Shown: positions 46,984-58,054 of the stretch, in pieces | Layout: the number at the start of each line of letters is the position of its first letter | Numbering within the stretch: position 1 is the stretch's first letter | From: Setomelanomma holmii | Lineage: Eukaryota; Ascomycota; Dothideomycetes; Pleosporales; Phaeosphaeriaceae | Direction: 5' to 3' | Length of the DNA: 64,000 nt | Assembly (NCBI GenBank): GCA_010015745.1 | Contig: ML978178.1 | Coordinates: 248,001-312,000, forward strand | Position numbers and translations under genes: made by a program | The notes under the pieces: model-generated | Told to the model about the DNA's origin: nothing | The model's input: only the letters and a program-made list of their open reading frames with translations | The model's database searches: none

Positions 46984-47919
46984 CTACACCCCTCCGACTT
47001 GATCTTTGGTGTAGCTAGTAGTTATCGTCAGAGGCAATATGGTGTCCAAATGCCGATAAGGATGAACTTTAGCGAGCGTGGCGGGCTCTGCGCGCGTCTC
47101 GAGCCTTTCTCCATCACCAACGAGTCGCGCACCGAGTCGAATGACCTCGTTCTCGAAGCCCGAGCGGAGACTGCAACCGGCTAGATATTCGTTAAGGTCA
47201 GGACGATCGTGCAGCTCCAAGCGCAGCTCCAACTTATGTAGCTTGAGATTCTCCATCGACTGATGTGTCAAGTTGAATTTCCATGGCTTTTCTGGTACAA
47301 TGGGTGAGGCGCCCCAAATGTTACCGCACATTATCAAGGTCAAAACACTCAGCTTTGAGCCAATCTGCCGCAATATGCGTTCGATGGTCTTATTGGCCTC
47401 CCACGAGGAGTCCCTGTGGTGCCAGGAGTCTCCATTATACACATGTCCTACGTCGATGCAGATACGGAGCTTCGTGGCCTGGTCGATATCGACCAGTGGT
47501 ATGAGACTTGCAATGCTGTATTCGAGACTATCGTCCATGTCGTAGGCAGGGGTTAGCGAAGCGTTGGAGCGGAAGTGCTGAAGTCCTTGCCGAAGAATAT
47601 CCTTGTTGGTGAGAAGCCATAGAGGGAGACCGTACACCTCGTCGCCTAGATGTTTGATTCCACCGCAGCCTCCCTGAAGCCCGTACCGTAACTGGTCTAC
47701 GCCGCTGTAATTGATGTTGTTCGGGTGGAACCGAGAACCAGCAACCTGTACTTGGGGCAGGAGAACATTACGGCCTTGTTGCTACACGTGACACAAAGTC
47801 AGCTTGGACCTTACATTTGATCTCCCATATACACGTACCCATAGCTCGTGGTAGATCATGTCTTTTAGCTCCTGTGGTAGGTCCATGAAACGGAAGGTTC
47901 CATCCTGCGTGAACGCCAT
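46984..47919 (-). CDS. F-box-like protein B
   Basis: Two exons (47839-47919 and 46984-47781; intron 57 bp, GTACGT...TGTAG, phase 0) give 292 residues. The N-terminus is an F-box-like motif, RFMDLPQELKDMIYHELW, of the LPxELxxMIYxxLW type seen in many fungal proteins of unknown function. The remainder (QLRYGLQGGCGGIKHLGDEV, GLPLWLLTNKDILRQGLQHF, ASLIPLVDIDQATKLRICID) matches gene A in order and spacing, so the two are tandem duplicates. Members of this class are often lineage-specific. A role as an SCF substrate receptor is possible but unproven. Confidence 0.68.
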
Positions 47920-48980
47920 CGACTTGCGCTTAGATTTGAGTGGTCAGGGACGTGGTAGGGAACTCGATGTTGGCGAGTAGAGCTGTTGACAGCCTTCGTC
48001 GAGGTAGCGTGAGGAGGGATACTCTCCTGTGGTACCTTGAGAATTTGATATTGTTGGTCCTTCTTTATGTGAAGAGGCAGCTGATGTAGAGTTGTAGTTG
48101 AGGAGAGCAGATGTGTGAGAGATTGATCGAACAGAAGGGCAATGCCGATGGATGGATGTCAATCATTCTATAGGAAGGGTCTCACTTGGCCCATCACTTG
48201 GTGTTTGCGCAAGTGTTAAGATGAAAGAGCCCGATCGCACGTGCCCAACCCTCGATTAGACACGAAGAATCGTGCAGGTAAATTCCACGCGGTACACACA
48301 AAGAATTCAGGCAGCTCATAAGGAGCGTTCGAGAACAGTTCGAACGTAGCGTGACTGGCAGATGAATGAGGACCATTGAAATCGGGTACATCAACAGGAA
48401 TAAGGGCGCGGGAAGTCCCATCTCTTCTTATGAGATCGTGAACTCGGAACCCATTCTTCAGATACTTTGATGAAGGCTGCATACGTCCAACCGGATCCAC
48501 ATGTCGAATGACCATTGTAGTGATGTACAGCCAATCATTGCGCTCTCTTCCACTGCTCGAAAGCCGAAGAAACCGCACCCATAACCAGCCACTGATGTCT
48601 TGTCTCCACTTCACAGACGGTTTTCGTTCTCATGGAAACCTCGCACCGCCACGTAGGCGATGGGTCTCTCCATCGAAAATGCTTTTTCGTGAGTGTGTAA
48701 AATTTGCGTTGTTCAATATGGAGATGGGAAGGTCGGGGCGTGAGCGATGAAAGTTTTGTAGTCTTTCGGGGGCCGGCGAAACCTGTACGCCGATTGGCCG
48801 CGCCACTGCCCCGCGAACTTTCCTGAGTCAACGCCCGCCATTTTGTGAGTGTGGGCTGTGAACTCGAATCCGACCACATCGAATCCACTACGAAAACTAT
48901 TCGCGCCACCTCGAAGCCCGAGTCTCGAGACATCATACAACAGACCATCTCCAGCAAACTCGCCAGAACAACGGCCCAAC
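47920..48980. other. Intergenic with one doubtful frame
   Basis: On the minus strand 48216-48614 is open for 132 codons (VIRHVDPVGRMQPSSKYLKN, FELFSNAPYELPEFFVCTAW) but lacks an ATG near its start, so it is at most an exon. The last 200 bases are the eIF2 gamma promoter and leader. Confidence 0.35.
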
Positions 48981-50634
48981 ATGGATTCCGAGTCCGACCA
49001 CGACCACCGCGACGACGAGAGTGCGTCTGAGCAGGAGGAGATCGAGGAGACGAAGCCAAAGTCTGCACTGAAGAAGACAAGAGAGGTCGTCCCGCCTGTC
49101 GAGCGCCCAGAGCTGCCGTAAGATGCTGGAACTTCACGCGACAGCTACCCTAAAGCTAACATGCACAAAAGAGAACAACCAGAACCGAGCACGATCGACT
49201 TCTCGACACTGAACCCACTGTCGCCCGAGATCATCTCGCGCCAAGCTACCATCAACATCGGAACCATCGGTCATGTCGCCCACGGAAAGAGTACGGTGGT
49301 GAAGGCTATCTCAGGCGTCCAAACGGTCCGCTTCAAGAACGAACTCGAGCGAAATATCACCATCAAGCTTGGTTACGCCAACGCGAAGATTTACCAGTGC
49401 GACAACCCAGAATGCCCGCGCCCAACATGCTACCGGTCATACAAGAGTGAGAAGGAGGTCGATCCACCGTGCGAGCGCGAAGGCTGCGGAGGCAAATACC
49501 GGTTGAAGCGCCATGTCTCGTTCGTCGACTGCCCCGGTCACGACATTCTCATGAGCACGATGTTGTCAGGCGCCGCGGTCATGGACGCTGCACTACTTCT
49601 CATCGCTGGAAACGAATCTTGCCCGCAACCACAGACGAGCGAGCATTTGGCTGCCATCGAGATCATGAAGCTCAACCATATCATCATCCTCCAGAACAAG
49701 GTCGACCTCATGCGGGAAGACAGTGCTGCCGCTCACTACGAATCTATCCTGAAGTTTATTCGCGGAACGGTGGCCGACGGCTCACCTATCATCCCCATCT
49801 CCGCGCAGTTGAAATTCAATATCGATTCCATCAACGAGCACCTCATCAGCAAGATCCCAGTCCCAGTGCGGGACTTCTCCGCGAAGCCTCACATGATCGT
49901 TATCCGATCATTCGACGTCAACAAGCCAGGTGCCGAGATCGACGAGCTGAAGGGAGGTGTTGCTGGTGGCAGCATCTTGACTGGTGTGCTCAAGCTGGGT
50001 GATGAGATTGAGATCAGGCCAGGTATCGTGTCAAAAGACAGCGCTGGCAAGATCCAGTGCAAGCCCATCTTCTCAAGAGTCGTTTCGTTGTTCGCAGAGC
50101 ACAATGACCTGAAGTTCGCGGTTCCTGGTGGCTTGATTGGTGTGGGTACACGCGTTGACCCCACCCTGTGTCGTGCAGATCGTTTGGTTGGATTCGTTCT
50201 GGGTCTTCGTGGACATCTGCCAAACATCTACACTGAGCTCGAGGTCAACTACTTCTTGCTCCGGAGATTGCTCGGTGTAAAGACTGCAGACGGCAAGCAG
50301 GCCAAGGTCGCCAAACTTGCAAAGAACGAAGTCCTGGTATATTTGAACGTTTGAGATGCCGGATTAGAGCTAATGAGTGCACAGATGGTCAACATTGGTT
50401 CGACTGCAACGGGCGCCAAGGTCATCGCTGTAAAGGCTGATGCAGCCCGCCTGTCGCTTACATCGCCTGCATGCACAGAGATTGGTGAGAAGGTCGCTCT
50501 ATCCCGACGTATCGAGAAGCACTGGCGTCTCATCGGTTGGGCGAACATCGTAGCGTAAGTTCTCCTGCTTTTGCAGCTGCAGGTGTGTGCTAACGCATAA
50601 TAGTGGAAACATTTTGCAGCCAATTGTCGATTGA
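48981..50634 (+). CDS. GCD11: Translation initiation factor eIF2 gamma subunit
   Basis: GTPase subunit that delivers initiator tRNA to the 40S ribosome. Four exons (48981-49117, 49172-50336, 50385-50554, 50604-50634) give 500 residues. The acidic N-terminus is followed by the G domain: GHVAHGKST (G1, about residue 79), a zinc knuckle CDNPECPRPTC...CEREGCGG, DCPGHDILMSTML (G3, about 165) and NKVD (G4, about 221). Domains II and III follow, with VNKPGAEIDELKGGVAGGSI. The third exon begins MVNIGSTATGAKV after an intron with a GTATAT donor, and the last 31 bases encode GNILQPIVD. Reading through the second intron would truncate the protein at VYLNV, which shows that the splice is needed. Identity is secure. 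Confidence 0.97.
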
Positions 50635-51401
50635 GAAATGCCACGACAGAAATAGGACTGCCTCGAGGAGGCTTGTAACGTTAGGACGAGTTCAAATGAT
50701 GGCGAGAGGACAAGACTCTATGCATCACGTTCTTGAGCATTTCAAGCAGGAGTTGGTGAGGTTAGACGCAAAAAGGACTCCTTCGGCTGTATTTAGACAG
50801 CCTTTCGGGCAGCCGTAGTATTACGATACTAGCATTTGTTGGAGATAGTGGGCTTTGTGTAGCAGCACCATCTTCCGAAAGATAGCCACATAAGCACATA
50901 CAATGGATACAATGCAGCCATCATCATAATTGTTGGGAACACGGGAGTCTGCGGACGATCGACATTCATGGATCGGACCAGTCAGCCGATTTTCACATGA
51001 AAGAAACATCTAAACACATGCGGAACAACGTCAGACAGGAATTTAGCTTACATGTGCCTGTCCCCTCTTTCTCGTCTCGCAACACTTCAATTTGCAATCT
51101 CTAACGTCCTATACGAGGTAGGCTTGCGAAGCATCCAATACATGACTCGCATATAGCCAAGCAACCATTTGCTGCTCACGTGCATTGACCCTGCTTACAG
51201 TTTCCGACCTACCTTCCATTCCAGATACTGCAACAATTTACGGGCGCGGAGAATTGGCTCGGCCTTACCTGCATTCTTCCTTTCTTCTTCTTACTCTCAC
51301 TCTTCACCATTTCCTATGACATTGTAATCAGAAGCATATTTGCGACGTACACGAATTGTAGCCTCAGGACCCTGGTTCGGCTCCGTTCCGCGACGCGAAG
51401 C
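50635..51401. other. Intergenic, eIF2 gamma to INSIG
   Basis: Contains the eIF2 gamma 3' region and a pyrimidine-rich INSIG leader after about 51250. No gene or RNA seen. Confidence 0.5.
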
Positions 51402-52744
51402 ATGGCAGACGACACCTTCGCGCCTTCGAACGCGGAGCAACAACCACCTCATATCTACCGCCCAATTCCTCGCCGAACGTTCGACGCACAGCACAATGAT
51501 GCCGCAGACTCACCGACACACGCTTTCACGCAAGCAACACCCCCCATCGCAAATGAAACTCGACGGTCCTCGGACTTCCTTTCGCAGCTGAATGCTCGCT
51601 TGTTGCGGACATACAATTCAAGGAACGAAGATGCAGACGACAATGAGCGGGAGCAGGGACTACCCTCGCGCAACAAGAGCTTCTTAAACATGACGAGCAG
51701 TACACTGTTTGGGATATACGACGATGTGGGCTCAAGTGCAGCAAGCATGGCAGAAACACCATGGGGCACAGGCGCAGAGACACCAGCGCATGGAAGTATG
51801 GGGCTTCATGCCTGGGACAGTGGCATAGGCAGTCCAGACGCTGGGATAAGCATGAAGAGCCAAGCTCGACGAGGCGCACAGAATGGCAGGGTCGAGGGAA
51901 GGAGGAAAGCTCAATCACCAAGACGAGCCAGGCACGGCGCCTGGAAGTATGCGGTGCTCGCGAGCAAGTTGGCAGCGTTGCTTCTGTTCGGTGTCATCTA
52001 TGGAATTATCGTTTCGCACCTACACGATTCGCGGCAACTCGAGGCGGTCCACGTGGAAGCGCTGAACAGAGGGAGCTGGATGTATCTTGCTAGCTGGGGG
52101 CTCTTTGGTGTCGCATTGGGGAGCCTGCTGCCGTACGTCGATCTTGCCTGGAGTGGACAGCCCATCGAGGACTCGAGCGAGGAGAAATCGCCAGAGACAG
52201 AACCCGAGTCACCCATCAGCGAGCAGATCAACGATGTGGTCAGGAGCGTAGCTGCTTTCGTCGGGATCGCGTTCGCTATTGTGAGTTTATACTATCCCGG
52301 CAGTGCCACATCACGGCAATTCAAGCTCACACAAACCAGCGTCGCCTTCCATGGCAATCTACGCTACAATTAACCGTCACACTCGCCCTCGTCAACCCTG
52401 CACTCTGGTACATACTGGATCGTTCGAAACCTGGGCTCTCATGCTCCCTCGTCGTTACCTCCGTCCTCACATCCTTCATCTTTCTCTCGAATCCCGATGC
52501 ACTCCCATCGCCGTCATTGCCATCCACAACCAATACCACTCAGCTACCGAGAGCTGGCGGAAGCAGTTTTGGAAGTAAACAGTCCATCACAACAACAGAC
52601 CAGGACTTGTTTGCTGGAGTCGTTAGCTACGACAATTTGGCTGTCGTTACCTGGGTAGGCAGTGTCCTCTTTTGTAGTTGTGTTTGCTTCGGCAGCATCG
52701 GGCGACGTTTAGCTATCTTGGAAGAGTCGGGGTGGAAAAAATAG
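51402..52744 (+). CDS. INSIG family protein, sterol regulation
   Basis: INSIG proteins sit in the ER membrane and control HMG-CoA reductase stability (yeast Nsg1/Nsg2) or SREBP. Two exons (51402-52280, 52340-52744; intron 59 bp, GTGAGT...ACCAG) give 427 residues. The first 180 residues are polar and disordered, with SFLNMTSSTLFGIYDD as a short ordered box. The membrane domain starts at WKYAVLASKLAALLLFGVIY and YLASWGLFGVALGSLLPYVD. The family core continues over the splice site: VVRSVAAFVGIAFAI joins RRLPWQSTLQLTVTLALVNP. It ends with LAVVTWVGSVLFCSCVCFGS. An Asp/Glu/Ser-rich loop between the second and third helices is typical of fungal members. Confidence 0.88.
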
Positions 52745-53257
52745 GGATATCCATCAAGGAGTTGGATAGTGTCATGCCTAGCATTGGAAAAGGTGCGGAA
52801 GGACATCGCTGGCGTGCGTGCCTCAAAATGAATCACATCGAATCATCTCTACCTACGTTTCATTGCCTTCGATCTTGCACATGACCCCTTGCAAATACCT
52901 TCGCACAGTTCAAGAGACACGATCGGGCATTCTTGAAGTGCTGTACCACCTTGACTACCGTACACGGTGTGCACTGAAATCTTCAAAATAGTATGTATAC
53001 GACCGCGCCGCATTAATAAGCTCTGGCGACGAGCAGGAGCTACTTACTGTCTTTGCGAATGCTGACAGATGTGATCTCTCCGCCGACCCTTAGCGAAGAA
53101 GAGCAAAGCTAAAACACAGGTGTACTCACCCATCTATTCTTCCTCGAACATACAATCTCCACTCCTCGAAATTGTGTCTGCTCGAACCTATTCCTCTCAT
53201 TTCTGATGATTGAGATCATCTGCAGTCTACAATATTGAACCCGAGCTCATGCTCGTC
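52745..53257. other. Intergenic after INSIG
   Basis: INSIG 3' region; nothing else recognised. Confidence 0.45.
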
Positions 53258-53368
53258 ATGTCTGCCATCAGCGTGAAGCTTACTGCCATAGTCACTGCCT
53301 GCCAAAAGGACACAAAGGCCGACTATACCACGATAGCTCAGCATATGGACGTGATCGAGGGCATAAAG
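53258..53368 (+). CDS. Possible first exon of a short Myb/SANT-like gene
   Basis: An ATG opens 37 codons (MSAISVKLTAIVTACQ, then DYTTIAQHMDVIEGIK) ending exactly at a good donor, AAG|GTAAGTG. The spacing of hydrophobic residues recalls the small SANT-like proteins common in Dothideomycetes. No second exon could be identified because the downstream sequence becomes repetitive. It may be a gene whose 3' part was overwritten by the repeat, or chance. Confidence 0.3.
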
Positions 53369-53394
53369 GTAAGTGCGCTCTGGATGGAGCACTT

Positions 53395-53672
53395 TGGGAA
53401 GTGCATGTACTTTTGAATCTTTCACGAAGTGTCTATCTAGGAGGTCAATGGAGTGCCCATTGTTCATGTATAGAGGTTAGTGCACTTTCTTCTCGAGAAG
53501 CTCATGAACTTCGTGCACTACTCTCTTGGGAACTTCATGAAGTGCCATTTTGCCAATTGCACGAAGTATTGCCTATTGAGGAAGTTCATGAACAAAGGTT
53601 CGTGCATTATCTATTTGGCAAGTTCATGAGGTGTCGGTTTGGGAAGTGCACCAAGTGTTGCCTACATGCATG
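53395..53672. repeat. Degenerate short repeat with palindromic core
   Basis: About eight to ten diverged copies of a unit of roughly 23-37 bases, clearest from 53495 on. The core is GAASTTCATGAASTKC; one copy holds the perfect palindrome CTTCATGAAG (near 53534). Related cores read GAAGTTCATGAAC, CAAGTTCATGAG, GCACGAAGT and GCACCAAGT. Spacing is irregular, so it is not a simple tandem satellite. A frame through it encodes a matching peptide repeat (GKFMRCRFGKCTKC), probably without meaning. Confidence 0.65.
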
Positions 53673-54581
53673 ATCCCAACATACGTATGTTCGGATCACG
53701 CAGATGCCCGTACCACTACACCCACTATGATGATCAAACACAAACTCTAGCTCGAGATGCAATATATCTGAACAACCACTTGTGCTAAACTTCGTGTCAA
53801 GCGGTGCGTTGTTAAGGCCGGATGCCAATGCCGCCCTCCTACATACTGTCGATAATCTGTGCACTCTTTCAGGAAAGTCAGCTATAGCAAACATAAGATT
53901 GACGAGCTCGGGAGGCTGTTCCAACGATAGTCCCCCGAGGGGATGTCGGGCCTCCACCACATGTCTGTTCCTTTTTGTTGACCCTGTATACCCATGAATC
54001 CGACGTGTGTGCGAATCGTCGGACGACTTGTTTGCTCCGATAGACCTGCCCATTTCGCTCTATTTTGGTCAATGCAATCAAGTTTTGCTGTATACTTGTC
54101 CCACTGCACCCTCTTTGCGAGCCGAGCCGTGCTTCTGCACTTTATGGGACAGCAAGGAGATAGTAGAGCGTGTACATCGTCAGACGCTTTGACACTTTGA
54201 TCTTCGCACAAAGCGAAAGTGGCGCGAACGGAATCTTGGTCGAGCCTTGAATTGGCTTGCGAAAGTCATCTTCCTCGCCTTTTCGTCGTCGCGAATGAAT
54301 GTTGTCACGAACAAAGAGCATTCGCGTGGTCTGGTATAGGCCAGTGTGCATCATTCCTCCCATGAACAGACATGAGAATATCTTCACTTCCTTCTTGCCA
54401 CCTCCACGCCTCGTTTGCTTCTTTTACATAAACCGTGACTCATAGACCCACCTGCTCTTCGTGCGACTCCACTTGTACGAACGCACGATTTGGCTACCTC
54501 ATCATCGGGATCATGATATCCTTAATACTGTGTACCAATATATATCAGCTACTCTTCAGATTAGTCATCAAATTCCATCAA
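53673..54581. other. Intergenic, repeat to tRNA-His
   Basis: No gene recognised. AT content rises just upstream of the tRNA. Confidence 0.45.
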
Positions 54582-54663
54582 GGTGGTATAGTTTAGAGGT
54601 AGAATATCACATTGTGGTTATCGTAATTCTGTGAAGACGGGGGTTCGATTCCCCCTACCGCCA
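54582..54663 (+). tRNA. tRNA-His(GUG) with 11-base intron
   Basis: All arms pair: acceptor GGTGGTA/TACCGCC (one T-G), D-arm GTTT/GAAT with AGAGGTA loop, anticodon stem TCACA/TGTGA, T-arm GGGGG/TTCGATT/CCCCC, discriminator A. The loop reads TTGTGG, then the intron TTATCGTAATT (54618-54628), then C38, so the intron is at the standard 37/38 site and the anticodon is GTG. The base before position 1 is A, so the extra G(-1) of tRNA-His must be added after transcription, as usual in eukaryotes. Confidence 0.95.
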
Positions 54664-54665
54664 TC

Positions 54666-54670
54666 TTTTT
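54666..54670 (+). terminator. Pol III terminator of tRNA-His
   Basis: A T5 run starts three bases after the discriminator base, followed by a second T5 run about four bases later. Confidence 0.85.
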
Positions 54671-55086
54671 GCCCCTTTTTGCACTCTTAAAAGAATGTTG
54701 CCTGCCTTTTCTTTCGTACGTTCTGAAGGATCGATGAACCGGTGGACGCCTAGAAATGAATGCTCTCGAAGTAGCTGAATGGCCTTATATGATTATTGTC
54801 ATTGGTATCTTCTTTTCGATTCACGCTCCTACATTCTTTCGCTCTTGCGCCGGATGCTCGCGTCTTTGGCATCTAACTAGCCTATTGGGTACTTTCATGT
54901 CACCTTGGGCATTCTGCGTACCGTCAGCGCCTATTTGAACTATCCTCCACGAGAATTTCGTACATAGTCCTAGATATTCAAGCAAGATGCTGGGTACGGT
55001 ACGTAGGACTCGCTTCGAGCCTCCTCGCGTCGCAGTCATGGGTATCGTATTCCCTCTTTTCATGTCTTCTCGCTGTTACTTGCTCC
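54671..55086. other. Intergenic, tRNA-His to RRM gene
   Basis: Holds the 3' end of the RRM gene on the other strand; no other feature seen. Confidence 0.45.
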
Positions 55087-55767
55087 TCAATCCGAGTCCT
55101 CGTCACTGACGTCCATCTCCATTTCAGCATCCTCCTCTTCTTCCTCTTCTTCCTCTTCCTCCTCGTCTCGTGCTCTCTTCTGACCCTTCGCGGCATCTGG
55201 CGCATTGACTGGGACCGCCTTTGCTGGTGCTGCGCCGAAGCCTGTGGCCTGTGCGGTCGTATTTTCTGGCTCGTCTTCTTGCTCAGGTTCTGGCATCTTG
55301 TATGACCCGTCGAGTTTTGCTATGGTGTCCGATTTGGTCTTTGCGTATGCTATTTGCTTTAGGACGGTTAGCACATTCCCGAAAGCCATAGCGGGGCATT
55401 TGAACACACCATGTCCTTGCCGAAGAATGTGAAGCCCTGCAATGCGCGCATGGCCTGCGTTGAGGAGTCGATATCGCGGAACACAATGTGCGCCTGTCCT
55501 CGCATCTTCGGGGTCTTGAGCGCTACCACGTCGAGAATGACGCCATAGGTCTCGAATAGCATATAGAGATTCCGCTTTAAATCGTCCTTAGGGAGCTTGT
55601 CTGGTAGACGGTGAACATAGAGACTATGGTCAATTAGCGACCCTGCATTTTTTGTTGGCTTAAGACACAGTGCGCGCCGTCATTATCATTACTTACGTTC
55701 TGTTCGGGACGCCTTCACCCTTCGAGACCACAATCGTGCCTGGCGCTCCTCGCGTAGTTGTCGCCAT
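55087..55767 (-). CDS. U2 snRNP B''/U1A-like RNA-binding protein
   Basis: Three exons (55697-55767, 55410-55623, 55087-55356; introns 73 and 53 bp) give 184 residues. One RRM near residues 24-100 shows RNP2 LYVHRLPDKL and RNP1 RGQAHIVF, with KDDLKRNLYMLFETYGVILD between them; the KKxLYxLFxxxG pattern marks the U1A/U2B'' family, which binds snRNA stem-loops. The second intron uses GTGTGT as donor and joins GKDM to QIAYAKTKSD, the family's typical end of the RRM. The C-terminus is Ala/Pro-rich and ends in eleven or more Glu residues and MEMDVSDEDSD. The lack of a second RRM points to the yeast Msl1/U2B'' type. Head-to-head with Kin28. Confidence 0.88.
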
Positions 55768-56132
55768 CGTCGTGTGTAGGTAATTGAAACCTGTTCGAGA
55801 CGTCGGTGGTGAGTTGAGCTCTCCGCAAAAGTTCACGAGAGTCGACGCTAAGGTTCGGGGGCCGTGCGTTCGTCGCCGCATTGTCACTTCGAACATGGCC
55901 TCTTTCACTCACAAACGCGGCGATTGAAAGAGGAGGACCTTCAGGCGCATAGAACCCAAGCTATAGATGATCATGAGGATTTTCTCCCTAACCACGCCTC
56001 ACACTTCACTCCAACAAGAGTCGTTTCGCGCGTCACCTTGAACTTTACGGACCTCGCCAGCTCTACACGCGACCGCTCCTTCACGCACGTTTCCAGGCAG
56101 CAGACGTCGAGTCTGCTCACGCAGAACCCATC
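55768..56132. promoter_or_regulatory. Shared divergent promoter, U2B'' / Kin28
   Basis: 365 bp between two divergent start codons. Both promoters must be here; no individual factor site is claimed. Confidence 0.45.
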
Positions 56133-57410
56133 ATGGCACCCTCACCCGTACCTCTGAGCCCACGGCCTAATCCGCCTGGCCAGAAGGTACCTCCTAACGC
56201 TGCCAAAACAAAAGCCCTTGCTATACTCAACTCGAGCAATAGAGCCGTACGCTCATCCGCCGCCGCACCAGCTGTCAGCATAACCAGCGACGCCGCCGAT
56301 AGTAGCCTCGATATGGCGGAGCAAATGAACAACGAGGTGAAGGACCGATTTGTATGGGGCAAGAGGCTGGGAGAGGGTACATACGCTCATGTATACCAAG
56401 CACACTATCGGAATAATCCCACGAAGCTCGTCGCCATCAAGAAGATCAAAATCGTAGACGAATTCATAGACGGCATCGCCCTGGACCCCATTCGTGAAAT
56501 CAAATACCTCTCCGAACTTTCGCATCCCAATATCATTCAGCTAGTCGCCGTCTTTTCCAACAAAGACCAAAACCTGCACCTCGTCCTCGAATTCGCACCT
56601 CTCGGCGACATTGAAGGCCTATGGAAGAGCAGACCTTCGCTACCCTACGGCGGCGCAGATATCAAGGCCTGGGCTCTCATGATCTGCCAAGGCATCTGGT
56701 TCTGCCACGAGAACTTCATCCTCCACCGCGACATCAAGGGAAACAACCTGCTCATCGCCGCCGACGGCACCGTCAAAATCGCCGATTTCGGTCTTGCGCG
56801 CTCCTTTGCCGACCCAGGCGGCAAGGCCATGACAAACCAAGTAATTACACGCTATTACCGCCCTCCTGAACTCTTCTACGGAGCCTACCACTACGGCAGC
56901 ACAGTAGACATGTGGAGCATCGGCTGCGTCATCGCCGAGCTCTGCCTGCGCGGCTACTTTCTCCCAGGCCAAACAGATATCCAGCAACTCGCACTGATCT
57001 GCGATCACTTCGGCACACCGACCGAGGAAACCTGGCCCGGCGTAACAAGCCTACGACACTACATCCCCCCCGAGAAACAAACAGGCGCAACAAAAGGCAT
57101 CACCGCAAGCTCACGCGGAAAGCCACACTCCTGGTGGCGCACCACTTTTGCGCTCTTGGGCGAAGACGGTATCGATCTGCTTAAAGGCATGCTAGCTCCC
57201 GATCCAAACCAACGTCTCTCGTCCCGCGCCGCGCTCGAACATCGCTACTGGACGTCAAATCCACGTCCCACGCGCAAGGAAAATCTACCAAAGTTAGGCG
57301 GTGGGAAAGAGAAGATGGCAGAGGACTTGAAGCGCAAACCAGGCGAGACGCCTGCAAATGGGCGTGCGGATAAAGTGGCTCGCAAACTCGACTTTGGAAA
57401 TATGGGGTGA
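56133..57410 (+). CDS. KIN28: Cyclin-dependent kinase 7 (TFIIH kinase, Kin28)
   Basis: Kinase subunit of TFIIH that phosphorylates the RNA polymerase II C-terminal domain. Intronless, 425 residues. After a 65-residue Pro/Ala/Ser-rich extension comes the kinase fold: GEGTYAHVY near residue 80, VAIKKIKI with the catalytic lysine, DGIALDPIREIKYLSEL (the PSTAIRE-equivalent helix), HRDIKGNNLL near 197, DFG near 217 and the T-loop KAMTNQVITRYYRPPELFYG with the activating threonine near 233. KGNN instead of the usual KPNN in the catalytic loop is a small deviation. The C-terminal tail is Lys-rich (KKxR-type) and ends KLDFGNMG. Other CDKs are excluded by TNQVITRYYR and the RREN-like ENLPKLGG tail. 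Confidence 0.92.
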   Translation: MAPSPVPLSPRPNPPGQKVPPNAAKTKALAILNSSNRAVRSSAAAPAVSITSDAADSSLDMAEQMNNEVKDRFVWGKRLGEGTYAHVYQAHYRNNPTKLVAIKKIKIVDEFIDGIALDPIREIKYLSELSHPNIIQLVAVFSNKDQNLHLVLEFAPLGDIEGLWKSRPSLPYGGADIKAWALMICQGIWFCHENFILHRDIKGNNLLIAADGTVKIADFGLARSFADPGGKAMTNQVITRYYRPPELFYGAYHYGSTVDMWSIGCVIAELCLRGYFLPGQTDIQQLALICDHFGTPTEETWPGVTSLRHYIPPEKQTGATKGITASSRGKPHSWWRTTFALLGEDGIDLLKGMLAPDPNQRLSSRAALEHRYWTSNPRPTRKENLPKLGGGKEKMAEDLKRKPGETPANGRADKVARKLDFGNMG

Positions 57411-58054
57411 GGTAAAAGAGCGTTTGGGTGGCTCCGAGATTTGCCGAACGTGAGTGTCGGGGAAACGGGAGGCGTTTTTGATCTGGTATTCATGGCGCAT
57501 AGGGCTGCATTGAGCCTAAGGTAGCCGCCGTTTGCATTTCCGGGAGTTTGGGATTTGGAGATAGATGTTTAGGGTTGCGTATACCTTCGGGGTCGTTTTG
57601 ACCCGAGAAAAGATACCATGCGGATTCGCTCACTATTGAGCTGAGCGATTGCGGACTTAGATTTAGATGCCTTGTAATACAGTGTACAGATACGCAATTT
57701 GGTCCATTGCATCACTGCAGGCTGAAGACCCTCGGGCTGGCTTACATGTTGCGTAATATTTTGACAGGGTGCTGACAGCCTCCTCGCTATGGATTCATTA
57801 TGTGATGGAAACTTCAAGGTCATGCACATAGCTCCAGAAGGCACTTTGATCAATTTTCGAATCGGCATACCAACGCCGTCATTGAGTTGCTGGATACTCA
57901 AAATCATTCGTCGTGCTACGTGAGGTATTTCATCTTCTTTCTCTCATTTAGGGTCCTCATCGGTCATCTTCTGCCGTGCGCAACAATTCTGACGTGTAAC
58001 ACCGTTCGTACAAATCCTGAGCATTCCAAATTGACATGTGCTCTTGCAACATGC
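57411..58054. other. Convergent 3' regions of Kin28 and pyruvate carboxylase
   Basis: No gene or repeat recognised; should hold two 3' untranslated regions. Confidence 0.5.
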
